Assembly: GCF_008931805.1 (NCBI RefSeq)
Contig: NZ_CP044399.1
Span: 3,397,370 to 3,461,369 of the forward strand
Direction of reading: 5' to 3'
Origin: Moritella marina ATCC 15381
Lineage (GTDB): Bacteria; Pseudomonadota; Gammaproteobacteria; Enterobacterales; Moritellaceae
DNA length: 64,000 bases
Shown here: in pieces, positions 30,501-39,156 of the stretch
How the letters are laid out: the number at the start of each line of letters is the position of its first letter
Numbering within the stretch: position 1 is the stretch's first letter
Translations under genes and position numbers: made by a program
Notes under the pieces: model-generated
The model's input: only the letters and a program-made list of their open reading frames with translations
Database searches by the model: none
Told to the model about the DNA's origin: nothing

Positions 30501-30775
30501 TATTGAGTTCCTGAATAAGAGAAAATGCTTACCGATACGAAGGTAATAGATTACGTTATAGAAAGACACTTTACACCAAATACTAGCCACAACAAAGAAA
30601 CAGCCGCGACAGAATCAGTAAATCAAGGTAAATAAAACAAAAGTATTAGAGAGTTATAGCTAAAATAAGCGCATTTATAAAGTTGCAAGTAGAAGGTTGA
30701 ATTGAAGAAAGTAGAAAAGTAATGCCTTGCCTTGAAAGCCAGTGTGACAATTCAAGACATAGGCACTATTTATTA

Positions 30776-31282
30776 TTAACGTCGTTTACGTTTAATCTCT
30801 TTGCGTACAAAAGGTAATGCTACAGGAGCAAACTCTTTCATGACACGACGATAAACGTCTTTTTTAAACGATACGACCTGACGTACTGGATACCAATAAC
30901 TGACCCAACGCCAATCATCAAATTCAGGATGCCCTGTGCGTTTAAAGTCGATCTTACTGTCATCCGCTTCCAGACACAGTAAAAACCATTTTTGCTTTTG
31001 CCCTATGCAGACTGGTTTACTATCCCATCTGACTAATCGCTTTGGTAATTTATACTTCAACCATGTTTTTGAAGTTGCCAAAATCGAAACATGTTTCGCT
31101 TTTAGCCCTACTTCTTCATATAGTTCTCGATACATTGCTTGCTCTGCAGACTCTCCATTATCTACACCACCTTGCGGAAATTGCCAAGAATGTTGCCCAC
31201 AACGTTTAGCCCATAAAACTTGACCTTCACGATTACAAATTAGGATGCCTACATTAAGACGATAGCCATCGCTATCAATCAC
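30776..31282 (-). CDS. rppH: RNA pyrophosphohydrolase (Nudix)
   Basis: Removes pyrophosphate from the 5' end of triphosphorylated RNAs and so triggers RNase E decay. The Nudix box is complete ([20 protein letters not shown] followed by VGL). The N-terminus [14 protein letters not shown] is typical. 168 residues. In E. coli rppH is followed by ptsP, lgt and thyA; here ptsP is missing and lgt comes next. Its other side is normally divergent to mutH; here an amidohydrolase gene intervenes. Confidence 0.96.
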   Translation of the reverse strand: MIDSDGYRLNVGILICNREGQVLWAKRCGQHSWQFPQGGVDNGESAEQAMYRELYEEVGLKAKHVSILATSKTWLKYKLPKRLVRWDSKPVCIGQKQKWFLLCLEADDSKIDFKRTGHPEFDDWRWVSYWYPVRQVVSFKKDVYRRVMKEFAPVALPFVRKEIKRKRR

Positions 31283-31591
31283 ATTAGCACCTTAAGGGTA
31301 GAATTTTAGTTAACTTGATTGTTTCATATAAATCAATGGGCAGCAAATTTACACTCGTAGTTTTGCGAAAGATCCATTTACAAAAGTAAAATACCCACCA
31401 TTTACAGTCAACTAATCACTTAATACCGCTAAAACACCGTTATTTATCAAAAATTGAATCATGCTAAAAAATAACCAAGGTTATAAACTATCATTCAATA
31501 ACATATTGCTTACAACAAATATAATCCAATCTAGTGTTGCTAACGGGGTATTTAAAGATATTTTATTGCCATGAAAGGTTAATCCGTTTAT

Positions 31592-31633
31592 AAAGCTCTG
31601 GAAATCGTCTAATTCGACTTTTCAGAGTGCTTT
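31592..31633 (+). promoter_or_regulatory. Imperfect hairpin upstream of the amidohydrolase
   Basis: AAAGCTCTG pairs with CAGAG(TG)CTTT around GAAATCG/CGACTTTT, giving a bulged stem of about 16-18 pairs, 33 bp before the ATG. It would be in the mRNA leader. The rest of 31283-31591 shows no gene. Confidence 0.4.
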
Positions 31634-31665
31634 CCGTTCTATTCATATAAAATTGAGATTTAAAC

Positions 31666-33078
31666 ATGTTTGCTAGTAACAATATTTTAAATAAAACATT
31701 GCTTGCCGCTTCAATCATTTTCGCTACATCTTTGCACGCAGCAGAGCAAGTTGACTTAATGATCACCGACGCAACGGTATTAACAATGAACAGTGAGAAA
31801 GCCATTCATGAAAATGGTACTGTGGTTATTAAAGGCAATAAAATTATTGCTGTTGGTGATGCCAAACTTGCACAGCAATACCAAGCAAATATCGTAATGG
31901 ATGTTGATGGCGACATCGTTATGCCAGGTTTAATTAATACCCATACTCACGCATCAATGACCGTATTTCGCTCATTAGCAGATGATGTTCCAGGACGTTT
32001 ACACCGCTATATCTTCCCACTAGAAAAAAAACTAGTCAGCCGCGATATGGTACGTATTGGCGCAAACCTAGGTAACCTAGAAATGGTTAAAGGTGGCGTA
32101 ACAACTTACAGCGATATGTATTACTTTGAAGACGAAGTAGCCAAAACCGTTGATAAAATCGGTATGCGTGCCATTTTAGGTGAAACAGTAATTAAATTCC
32201 CTGTTGCTGATGCACAAAACGCACAAGAAGGTATTCAATACGCACTAAAATTTATCGAAGAATATAAAGATCACCCACGTATTACCCCAGCATTTGCTCC
32301 ACATGCACCCTATACCAATACCACTGAAGTGCTGCAGCAAATCACCAAGTTAGCAAAAGAGCATAACGTACCCGTACTAATTCATTTAGCTGAATCAGAT
32401 CGCGAAAATGAAAAAATCGCAGCTCGTGCAGACGGTAAATCACCTGTTGAATACATGGATAGCATCGGTTCACTGGACGAGCGTTTAGTTGCTGCGCACA
32501 TGATCAATGTGAGCGAATCAGATATCGAATTAGTGAAAAAAGCCGGTACCGGTGTTGCACACAATATGAGTGCAAACATCAAATCAGCAAAAGGGGTATC
32601 ACCAGCGCTAAAAATGTATGACGAAGACATCCGTATTGGTTTAGGTACAGATGGTCCAATGTCGGGTAATACACTCAGTACAATCGATGAGTTTAACCAA
32701 GTGGCTAAAGTGCACAAACTTGTAAATCAAGATCGTGGCGCAATGCCACCAGTGAAAGTAATCGACATGGCAACCATGGGCGCAGCAAGGGCATTGCACA
32801 TGGAAGACAAAATTGGTTCTTTAGAAGTAGGTAAATTGGCTGATGTTATCGTTATCGATACTAAAGCACCCAACATGGTACCTATGTACAATCCATATTC
32901 AGTACTCGTGTATTCAGCTAATTCAGGCAATGTTCGCCACTCTATCGTTGCAGGTAAAGTGATCATGCAAGATCGTAATATGCTAACGGTGAACGAAAAA
33001 AACATCATTGAGGAAGCAATCGAGTTTACTAAAAAAGTACGTCAAACAGTAATCGAAAATGGTGAAAAAGTTATCTAA
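31666..33078 (+). CDS. Exported amidohydrolase, MTA/SAH deaminase-like
   Basis: TIM-barrel metal hydrolase of the amidohydrolase superfamily. Metal ligands are seen in INTHTHASMT (HxH), FAPHAPYT, LIHLAES and GTDGPMSGN. The sequence around NTHTHASMTVFRSLADD resembles methylthioadenosine/S-adenosylhomocysteine deaminases and SsnA-type enzymes. A signal peptide is clear (LNKTLLAASIIFATSLHA^AEQ), so the protein should be periplasmic, which is unusual for that branch. 470 residues. It stands alone between rppH and the DnaA-box region. The substrate is not established. Confidence 0.8.
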   Translation: MFASNNILNKTLLAASIIFATSLHAAEQVDLMITDATVLTMNSEKAIHENGTVVIKGNKIIAVGDAKLAQQYQANIVMDVDGDIVMPGLINTHTHASMTVFRSLADDVPGRLHRYIFPLEKKLVSRDMVRIGANLGNLEMVKGGVTTYSDMYYFEDEVAKTVDKIGMRAILGETVIKFPVADAQNAQEGIQYALKFIEEYKDHPRITPAFAPHAPYTNTTEVLQQITKLAKEHNVPVLIHLAESDRENEKIAARADGKSPVEYMDSIGSLDERLVAAHMINVSESDIELVKKAGTGVAHNMSANIKSAKGVSPALKMYDEDIRIGLGTDGPMSGNTLSTIDEFNQVAKVHKLVNQDRGAMPPVKVIDMATMGAARALHMEDKIGSLEVGKLADVIVIDTKAPNMVPMYNPYSVLVYSANSGNVRHSIVAGKVIMQDRNMLTVNEKNIIEEAIEFTKKVRQTVIENGEKVI

Positions 33079-33099
33079 ATAAGTCATTTTTTAAAAACC

Positions 33100-33145
33100 T
33101 AAATAATAAGATATTAAGTAATTATACGCGGTATCTTATTATTTA
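33100..33145 (+). terminator. AT-rich 14-bp inverted repeat after the amidohydrolase
   Basis: TAAATAATAAGATA and TATCTTATTATTTA are perfect inverted copies around an 18-nt loop, 22 bp past the stop. A T-tract does not follow, so it may end transcription weakly or protect the mRNA 3' end. Confidence 0.45.
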
Positions 33146-33239
33146 TATGCCCACTCATAACCGAACTTACCCTGTGAGTAAGTGTACAATAAACCACCAA
33201 TATACTGGCAATGACAGTACCCATCCACAATAAACGTAG

Positions 33240-33429
33240 TTATACACATAACCTATGTGGAAAAGTAATGGAAACTGAACTAAATAGTGCTAACAACCGC
33301 TATAATCGATATTTATTAACAAGTGACAGGTTTTAAACAGGAAGTTATCCACCATTTCTGTGGATAACCTTGTGAAGAGTTTACATTATTGCCATTTAAC
33401 ATAATAAAATACGCATCAAATTATCCACA
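33240..33429. promoter_or_regulatory. DnaA-box cluster, candidate DARS2-like locus
   Basis: Five 9-mers fit the DnaA box. Perfect TTATCCACA is at 33421-33429 (+) and 33359-33367 (-). TTATACACA is at 33240-33248 (+), TTTTCCACA at 33256-33264 (-), and TTATCCACC (one mismatch) at 33345-33353 (+). The pair at 33344-33368 forms a perfect 9-bp dyad around 7 nt. An AT-rich stretch follows (33430-33480). No GATC cluster and no dnaA/gidA neighbours, so it is not a normal oriC. The place, just upstream of mutH, matches that of E. coli DARS2, which reactivates ADP-DnaA. The remainder of 33146-33613 has no gene. Confidence 0.7.
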
Positions 33430-33613
33430 ACGTCATAATAAATATAATAAGTTATTTTAAAACAACAACTTAAAGTTAAACTTGCGAATGAAACATCTAA
33501 GTAACACAAAAACGAGAGCAAAGTCACATTTAGTATGAAAAACGACCGTTAACAGCTAGATTTAAAAGTGTTATTCTGCTAAACAACACCTTGAGGTATA
33601 AGAATTATTTGTC

Positions 33614-34291
33614 ATGCAATCAATCATAAATCCCCCCAAAGATATTAACGAACTCATGAGCCGTGCCCAGAACATTGCCGGATTTAATCTGCAGCAGATA
33701 GCCGCATTGCATCACCTCAGCGTGCCAAATGATCTGCGTAAGCAAAAAGGCTGGATTGGCCAACTGTTAGAATTACACCTTGGTGCAACAGCAGGCAGTA
33801 AACCCATTCAGGATTTTCCAGAACTCGGGGTCGAATTAAAAACCATCCCTATTAACGCGCAGGGTAAACCACTAGAAACCACGTTTGTGTGTGTCGCGCC
33901 ATTAACTGGTAATCATGGTATTACTTGGCAGACTTGTAGCGTAGCCAATAAATTAAAACAAGTATTATGGATCCCCGTGCTCGGCGAGCGTGATATTCCA
34001 ATAGCAGAACGGATAGTTGGTTCACCACTACTTTGGCAACCCGATACGCTTGAAAGTGCGCAGTTACAAGAAGACTGGGAAGAGTTAATGGATATGATCG
34101 CACTTGGGCAGGTAGAACAGATCACAGCGCGTCATGGTAAGTACTTACAGCTTCGCCCTAAGGCCGCTAACAATAAAGTGCGTACCAAAGCGTATGGCAG
34201 CGAGGGGGAGATTATTCAGGTACGACCACGGGGCTTTTATCTAAAAAAAGCATTCACCCATCAGTTACTGAGAAAACACTTCAATATCTGA
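33614..34291 (+). CDS. mutH: DNA mismatch repair endonuclease MutH
   Basis: Nicks the unmethylated strand at hemimethylated GATC when called by MutS and MutL. The catalytic Asp67, Glu74 and Lys76 fall in [14 protein letters not shown], followed by the highly conserved [14 protein letters not shown] and GSPLLW. 225 residues align along the full E. coli protein. Presence of mutH implies Dam methylation in this organism. mutS is in the same window at 45615, but not linked. Confidence 0.96.
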   Translation: MQSIINPPKDINELMSRAQNIAGFNLQQIAALHHLSVPNDLRKQKGWIGQLLELHLGATAGSKPIQDFPELGVELKTIPINAQGKPLETTFVCVAPLTGNHGITWQTCSVANKLKQVLWIPVLGERDIPIAERIVGSPLLWQPDTLESAQLQEDWEELMDMIALGQVEQITARHGKYLQLRPKAANNKVRTKAYGSEGEIIQVRPRGFYLKKAFTHQLLRKHFNI

Positions 34292-34322
34292 GAAACTGAG
34301 CCCTAGACAATACTAAATCGCA

Positions 34323-34357
34323 GGCAAAAAAAAGGCCCGTCAGAAGACGGACCTTAA
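34323..34357 (-). terminator. Terminator of the rpsP-rimM-trmD-rplS operon
   Basis: A stem of about 10 bp (AAGGTCCGTC / GACGGGCCTT, one mismatch) with a TTCT loop is followed by eight T in the minus direction, 20 bp after rplS. Confidence 0.9.
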
Positions 34358-34374
34358 ACTGCATGAAAAAAGGA

Positions 34375-34740
34375 CTATTTGCTTTTACGCTTGCCCAATT
34401 TTTCTTTAATACGTGCAGCTTTACCAGTAAGACCACGTAGGTAGTATAGCTTAGCTTGACGAACATCGCCGTGACGCTTAACAGTGATGCTTGCTACCAC
34501 TGGAGAATGTGTTTGGAATACACGTTCCACACCTTCACCGTTTGAAGTGATTTTACGAACTGTGAATGCAGAGTGCAGACCACGGTTACGTTTAGCGATA
34601 ACTACGCCTTCAAAAGCCTGTAGACGTGACTTATCACCTTCAACAACTTTAACTTGAACTACAACAGTAGCACCAGGTGCGAAAGTTGGTAAATCTGTTT
34701 TCATTTGCTCTTGTTCGAGCTGTGCAATAATGTTGCTCAT
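34375..34740 (-). CDS. rplS: 50S ribosomal protein L19
   Basis: Large-subunit protein at the 30S/50S interface. The 121-residue sequence carries the family signature [20 protein letters not shown] and ends in a basic tail ([12 protein letters not shown] type). It is the last gene of the conserved rpsP-rimM-trmD-rplS operon, 29 bp after trmD, with a strong terminator behind it. Confidence 0.97.
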   Translation of the reverse strand: MSNIIAQLEQEQMKTDLPTFAPGATVVVQVKVVEGDKSRLQAFEGVVIAKRNRGLHSAFTVRKITSNGEGVERVFQTHSPVVASITVKRHGDVRQAKLYYLRGLTGKAARIKEKLGKRKSK

Positions 34741-34769
34741 TTTCTTACCCTAGAATAAACTGAAAAACT

Positions 34770-35516
34770 CTACTTTAACTCGCGACTTTCGCGAACGATC
34801 TCAACAAGAAGTTTTTCTTGCAGATCAGTCAGAGCTAGGTTACTTAATAAATCAGGTCGTCGTTCTAACGTTCGAGCTAAAGACTGTTTCTGTCTATATT
34901 GGCTAATTTTACTATGATTGCCACTAAGGAGAACCTTAGGAACAGCCATACCATCTAACACTTCCGGACGCGTATAATGCGGACAATCTAGAAGACCATC
35001 AGCAAACGAATCTTGCTCTGCGGATGCCTGAGTGCCTAAAACACCAGGAATCATGCGTGAGACAGCATCAATCATCGTCATTGCGGCAAGTTCACCACCG
35101 GTTAACACGAAGTCACCGATAGACCACTCTTCATCAACTTCCGATTGGATGATACGCTCATCAATACCTTCATAACGACCACAAATAAAAATCATCTTTT
35201 CATTTGTTGCCAAGTCCAGTACGCCAGCTTGATCCAATTTACGTCCTTGCGGTGAAAGATAAATAACTTTCGCCTCACCACCTGCTGCCTGTTTTGCTGC
35301 ATGGATAGCATCTCGTAATGGTTGAACCATCATCAACATGCCAGGGCCACCACCATAAGGGCGATCATCGACCGTCTTATGTTTATCGTGGGCAAAATCC
35401 CTAGGGTTCCAAGTCTGGAACTTAAGCAGATCGCGTTTTATTGCTCGACCGATGACTCCTTGCTCAGTGATGGCATCAAACATCTCTGGAAAAAGGCTTA
35501 TAACCCCTAACCACAT
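34770..35516 (-). CDS. trmD: tRNA (guanine-N1)-methyltransferase TrmD
   Basis: SPOUT-class knotted enzyme that makes m1G37 in tRNAs and so prevents frameshifting. Seen: [13 protein letters not shown] at the start, [20 protein letters not shown], and the knot sequence [27 protein letters not shown] is the most conserved block and is intact. 248 residues. It lies between rimM and rplS in the usual order. Confidence 0.97.
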   Translation of the reverse strand: MWLGVISLFPEMFDAITEQGVIGRAIKRDLLKFQTWNPRDFAHDKHKTVDDRPYGGGPGMLMMVQPLRDAIHAAKQAAGGEAKVIYLSPQGRKLDQAGVLDLATNEKMIFICGRYEGIDERIIQSEVDEEWSIGDFVLTGGELAAMTMIDAVSRMIPGVLGTQASAEQDSFADGLLDCPHYTRPEVLDGMAVPKVLLSGNHSKISQYRQKQSLARTLERRPDLLSNLALTDLQEKLLVEIVRESRELK

Positions 35517-35540
35517 ACTAGCCTCCGCTGATCATGAGTC

Positions 35541-36068
35541 TTAAAAACTCGGATCCCAATTAACAATAATTTTTTGAGCTGTAATATCAACACTGATAAT
35601 TACTTGCCCATCAAGATACGGGATTAACCGTTCTTTTTTTCCGAAGGCATCTGTTGCATTCGCTTTAATTACTAATACATCGTTAGAACCAGTTTCCATC
35701 ATATCAGTGACTTTACCTAACGTGTAACCTTTGTCTGTCTCAACAGAGCAGCCAATGATATCGCGCCAGTAATACTCATCTTCTAATTCTGGAAGTTGAT
35801 CTGCGTTAATAGCAATCTCAGCACCCGTAAGGGCCTGCGCTTCTTCACGTACATCAATACCAACTAACTTAGCAACTAAACCTTTGCCATGGCGTTTGCA
35901 ATCTTCAATCGCCACTTCAACCCATTCGCCTTTTTGCTCAATGAGCCAAGGTGAATAGTCAAAGATTCCTTCAGGAATATCGGTAAAGGAGTTGATTTTT
36001 ATCCAGCCCTTAATGCCGTAAACAGCACCAAGACGGCCAACTACCATCGGTTTGTCAGTTGAACTCAC
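35541..36068 (-). CDS. rimM: Ribosome maturation factor RimM
   Basis: Assists maturation of the 30S head, binding S19. It has an N-terminal RimM domain ([20 protein letters not shown]) and a C-terminal PRC-barrel ([29 protein letters not shown]). 175 residues, typical. It is the second gene of the rpsP operon, 23 bp after rpsP. Confidence 0.96.
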   Translation of the reverse strand: MSSTDKPMVVGRLGAVYGIKGWIKINSFTDIPEGIFDYSPWLIEQKGEWVEVAIEDCKRHGKGLVAKLVGIDVREEAQALTGAEIAINADQLPELEDEYYWRDIIGCSVETDKGYTLGKVTDMMETGSNDVLVIKANATDAFGKKERLIPYLDGQVIISVDITAQKIIVNWDPSF

Positions 36069-36091
36069 AAGATCTCCTTACCTTAAGATAA

Positions 36092-36340
36092 TTAAGCAGC
36101 TTTAGCAGCGTCTTTGATTAACTTAGCAACTGTGTTTGAAACTGTAGCGCCTTTAGCAACCCAAGCTTCAATTTTCACGTTATCAAGACGAACACGTTCT
36201 TCTTGACCAGCAGCCATTGGGTTAAAGAAACCTAGCTTCTCGATGAATTTACCATCACGAGCGTTACGGCTGTCTGTAACAACAACTGTATAGAAAGGTG
36301 ATTTCTTAGAACCACCACGAGATAAACGAATAGTTACCAT
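36092..36340 (-). CDS. rpsP: 30S ribosomal protein S16
   Basis: Small-subunit assembly protein. The true start is the ATG at 36340 ([17 protein letters not shown]), which has GAGGA just upstream and gives 82 residues. The longer frame up to 36388 is leader sequence. Conserved [14 protein letters not shown] is present. First gene of the operon, with a promoter at 36461-36488 and a structured leader. Confidence 0.96.
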   Translation of the reverse strand: MVTIRLSRGGSKKSPFYTVVVTDSRNARDGKFIEKLGFFNPMAAGQEERVRLDNVKIEAWVAKGATVSNTVAKLIKDAAKAA

Positions 36341-36372
36341 ATCGTCCTCTTTATAAATTAAGTGTGTATTCC

Positions 36373-36434
36373 GACCTTGCACTGACAAGGTCCCAGTTAG
36401 TTCGAATAGTACTCAAGAGTAAGAATAGTACTCA
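36373..36434 (-). promoter_or_regulatory. rpsP leader: hairpin and 12-bp direct repeats
   Basis: In the probable 5' leader of rpsP, a perfect 7-bp stem GACCTTG / CAAGGTC lies at 36373-36392. Two identical copies of GAATAGTACTCA (plus strand) are at 36404-36415 and 36423-36434. They lie between the promoter and the ribosome-binding site, so they could control translation. Confidence 0.45.
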
Positions 36435-36460
36435 CGAATGAGACGATTCGAAGTCGCGCA

Positions 36461-36488
36461 ATTTTACTCTAATTTTAATTAAAAGCAA
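36461..36488 (-). promoter_or_regulatory. Probable promoter of the rpsP operon
   Basis: Minus-strand TTGCTT and TAAAAT hexamers separated by 16 bp, about 120 bp upstream of rpsP and downstream of the ffh terminator. Confidence 0.45.
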
Positions 36489-36594
36489 CCTTATTGTGCG
36501 CCTGGAGCAGTTTAGTTAGCGCTATTTATACTATAAACAATCATTATGCTGTAATTACGTCGTTCAGATACAAATTAGCGAGCATAAGCTGAAA

Positions 36595-36636
36595 TAAAAA
36601 AGCCCCGCTACTATTAAGATAAATAGTGGCGGGGCT
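36595..36636 (-). terminator. Terminator of ffh
   Basis: A 15-bp stem AGCCCCGCCACTATT / AATAGTAGCGGGGCT with one wobble pair and a 6-nt loop is followed by six T in the minus direction. Confidence 0.92.
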
Positions 36637-36677
36637 GAAGGTAAAAATGACTATATAAAGAAGAAATTTAAGCGGGG

Positions 36678-38078
36678 TTAACCAAACGGTCCTTTACCAC
36701 CGCCCATTCCTCCCATACCGCCGCCCATTCCTGGTGGCATCATTCCTTTCATTTTACCCATCATTTTTTTCATGCCGCCTTTACCCGACATTTTTTTCAT
36801 CATTTTTTGCATTTGAGTGAACTGTTTCAGTAGTTTATTCACATCTTGGATCTGCGAACCAGAACCCATAGCAATACGGCGTTTACGTGAGCCTTTGATA
36901 ATTTCTGGACGTTGACGTTCCGCAGGCGTCATCGAATTAATAATCGCTTCCATACGGCTCGTTAATTTATCATCCATTTGGTCTTTAACAGCGTCAGGTA
37001 CCTGGTTCATTCCTGGTAATTTATCCATCATGCCCATCATGCCACCCATGCTTTTCATTTGCACAAGTTGATCACGGAAATCTTCTAAATCAAAGCCTTT
37101 ACCTTTCTGAACTTTTTTTGCCAGTTTTTCAGCTTTATCTTTATCAACGTTACGTTCTACTTCTTCGATAAGTGATAAAACATCACCCATACCTAAAATA
37201 CGTGACGCAATACGCTCTGGATGAAAAGGTTCAAGCGCATCAATTTTTTCACCCATACCGATAAACTTAATCGGTTTACCGGTAATGTGACGTATAGACA
37301 GTGCAGCACCACCACGGGCATCACCATCTGCTTTCGTTAAGATGATACCAGTTAATGGTAAGCTTTCATTGAAGGCGGCTGCCGTATTTGCTGCATCTTG
37401 ACCAGTCATAGCATCAACAACGAACAATGTTTCAATCGGGTTGATCGCGACGTGGAGATCTTGAATCTCTTTCATCATGTCAGTATCGACATGTAAACGA
37501 CCCGCGGTATCGACAATCACAACATCAATAAATGACTTACGTGCGTGTTCGATTGCTGCATTGGCAATATCAACCGGATTTTGCTCGATATTACTTGGGA
37601 AGAATTCAACATCAACTTCACCAGCTAATGTTTCTAGCTGTTTGATTGCCGCTGGACGATAAACGTCAGCACTAACAACCAATACAGATTTCTTTTCTCG
37701 TTGTTTTAAAAACAGCGCTAATTTGGCGACAGAGGTAGTTTTACCCGCACCTTGTAAACCAGCCATCATTAATACTGCAGGCGGTTGTGCTGCAAGATTT
37801 AATGTTTCGTTGGCTTCACCCATTGCCGACTCAAGTTCCGCTTGCACTATCTTGATGAAAGCTTGACCTGGATTCAGACTCTTAGAAACGTCTTGGCCTA
37901 GGGCTTTTTCTTTTACGTTTTTAATAAATTCGCGTACGACTGGTAAAGCTACATCCGCTTCGAGTAACGCCATGCGCACTTCACGTAGTGTCTCTTTGAC
38001 ATTATCTTCAGTCAAACGACCACGGCCGCTGACGTTTTTCAGCGTTGCCGATAAGCGATCGGTTAAATTCTCAAACAT
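36678..38078 (-). CDS. ffh: Signal recognition particle protein Ffh
   Basis: GTPase that with 4.5S RNA targets nascent inner-membrane proteins to FtsY. N domain (residues 1-85), G domain with GLQGAGKTTS, VDTAGRLHVD and TKADGDARGG, and the M domain with SGSRKR-like RNA-binding sequence (IKGSRKRRIAMGSG). It ends in a Met/Gly-rich tail (repeats of MGG and GMM). 466 residues. Divergent from the CcsA-like gene, as in E. coli (ffh/ypjD). Confidence 0.97.
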   Translation of the reverse strand: MFENLTDRLSATLKNVSGRGRLTEDNVKETLREVRMALLEADVALPVVREFIKNVKEKALGQDVSKSLNPGQAFIKIVQAELESAMGEANETLNLAAQPPAVLMMAGLQGAGKTTSVAKLALFLKQREKKSVLVVSADVYRPAAIKQLETLAGEVDVEFFPSNIEQNPVDIANAAIEHARKSFIDVVIVDTAGRLHVDTDMMKEIQDLHVAINPIETLFVVDAMTGQDAANTAAAFNESLPLTGIILTKADGDARGGAALSIRHITGKPIKFIGMGEKIDALEPFHPERIASRILGMGDVLSLIEEVERNVDKDKAEKLAKKVQKGKGFDLEDFRDQLVQMKSMGGMMGMMDKLPGMNQVPDAVKDQMDDKLTSRMEAIINSMTPAERQRPEIIKGSRKRRIAMGSGSQIQDVNKLLKQFTQMQKMMKKMSGKGGMKKMMGKMKGMMPPGMGGGMGGMGGGKGPFG

Positions 38079-38296
38079 GACGTTATCCGTTATAAATTAG
38101 ATTAAATGCAATAATTACTGATGATTATAACCTTATTTGAGGGCAAAAATCACACACTCAAGGTGTTGCTAGGTATTGTTTTATAAAAAAATAATATTTT
38201 CCTTTCCAAATAATGCATTTGAATATGGCTCTATAGATACAGCAAGCGTATACTGGGCTTCATAACTACCTATAAATCAACATTAAAGTGAGCCCT

Positions 38297-39088
38297 ATGG
38301 AACTGTTTGCTCTCGGCGCTATTATTCTCTATATAGCTGCAACTTATTATTGCATTAAAGCCTTAACGGTTAAGCAGCAGCCGAGTATACGTACTATCTT
38401 CATCTTAGGTGCGGGAGCGACACTTTGCCATCTATTCTGGATGGGCTTTGATATTGTAACCACAGCAGGCATTAATTTAAGCATTATTAATGTCGCAGCA
38501 CTGATTAGTCTACTAATTTCAATGACAATGACGTTGTCGATCAATAAATTTAAAATATTACCTTTATTACCCATCGTCTATGGTTTTTCGATCGTGGTAA
38601 TCGCCATCAGCTATCTATTACCGACTATCTACATTTCCAATCTAAGTCATAACACGCCACTCGTTGTACATATTGTGGTGATATTATTAGCCTATGCAGC
38701 GTTTATCGTGGCGAGCTTACTCGCGCTACAAATGGCTTATCTAGACTATCAACTTAAAAACAAGCGCCCTATTGCGATGCACCCCGCACTACCATCATTA
38801 ATGACAATAGAAAAACAACTGATAAGATTGCTCAGCGTTGGCTTAGCATTATTGTCAATTGCGATACTTACCAGCTTTATCTTTTTTGAAGATGCATTTA
38901 CCCATACACAAATGCATAAAACCGTCTTGTCTATCTTAGCTTGGTTGTTCTATTCAGTATTACTCTGGGGCCACTTCAAGCAAGGCTGGCGTAGCAATAA
39001 AATTGCATTTGGCACCTTGTTTGGCTCTATACTTCTGTCATTAGCTTATTTTGGCTCTCGCTTTGTAAAAGAGATCATCCTTAATTAA
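38297..39088 (+). CDS. ypjD: CcsA/YpjD-like inner-membrane protein
   Basis: Polytopic membrane protein with the fold of cytochrome c assembly protein CcsA, but of unknown function in this branch. About eight hydrophobic segments. Histidines that may bind heme occur in CHLFWMGFD, VHIVVILLAYAAF and MHKTVLSILAW. 263 residues from the ATG at 38297; a GTG at 38288 is an alternative. It precedes the CorB homologue by 68 bp, the same order as ypjD-yfjD beside ffh in E. coli. Confidence 0.82.
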   Translation: MELFALGAIILYIAATYYCIKALTVKQQPSIRTIFILGAGATLCHLFWMGFDIVTTAGINLSIINVAALISLLISMTMTLSINKFKILPLLPIVYGFSIVVIAISYLLPTIYISNLSHNTPLVVHIVVILLAYAAFIVASLLALQMAYLDYQLKNKRPIAMHPALPSLMTIEKQLIRLLSVGLALLSIAILTSFIFFEDAFTHTQMHKTVLSILAWLFYSVLLWGHFKQGWRSNKIAFGTLFGSILLSLAYFGSRFVKEIILN

Positions 39089-39156
39089 TACCGTCAAACT
39101 AATAACAATCACACATTAATCAATATACGCACACTCGCATAATCAAAGGATAACAC

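Noticed and set aside
30501-30590. 30-residue N-terminal extension of Lgt
   Set aside because: No ribosome-binding site at the upstream ATG. The internal ATG at 30500 has AGGA at 8 nt and gives the usual Lgt length.
33100-33145. CRISPR-like or mobile-element inverted repeat
   Set aside because: A single AT-rich hairpin with no repeat array, target duplication or transposase. Best read as a transcript end or mRNA-stability hairpin.
33240-33613. Second chromosomal or plasmid-type replication origin
   Set aside because: DnaA boxes and AT-rich DNA are present, but there is no dnaA, gidA, rctB or rep gene, no GATC cluster and no iterons. The mutH context fits a DARS-type site better.
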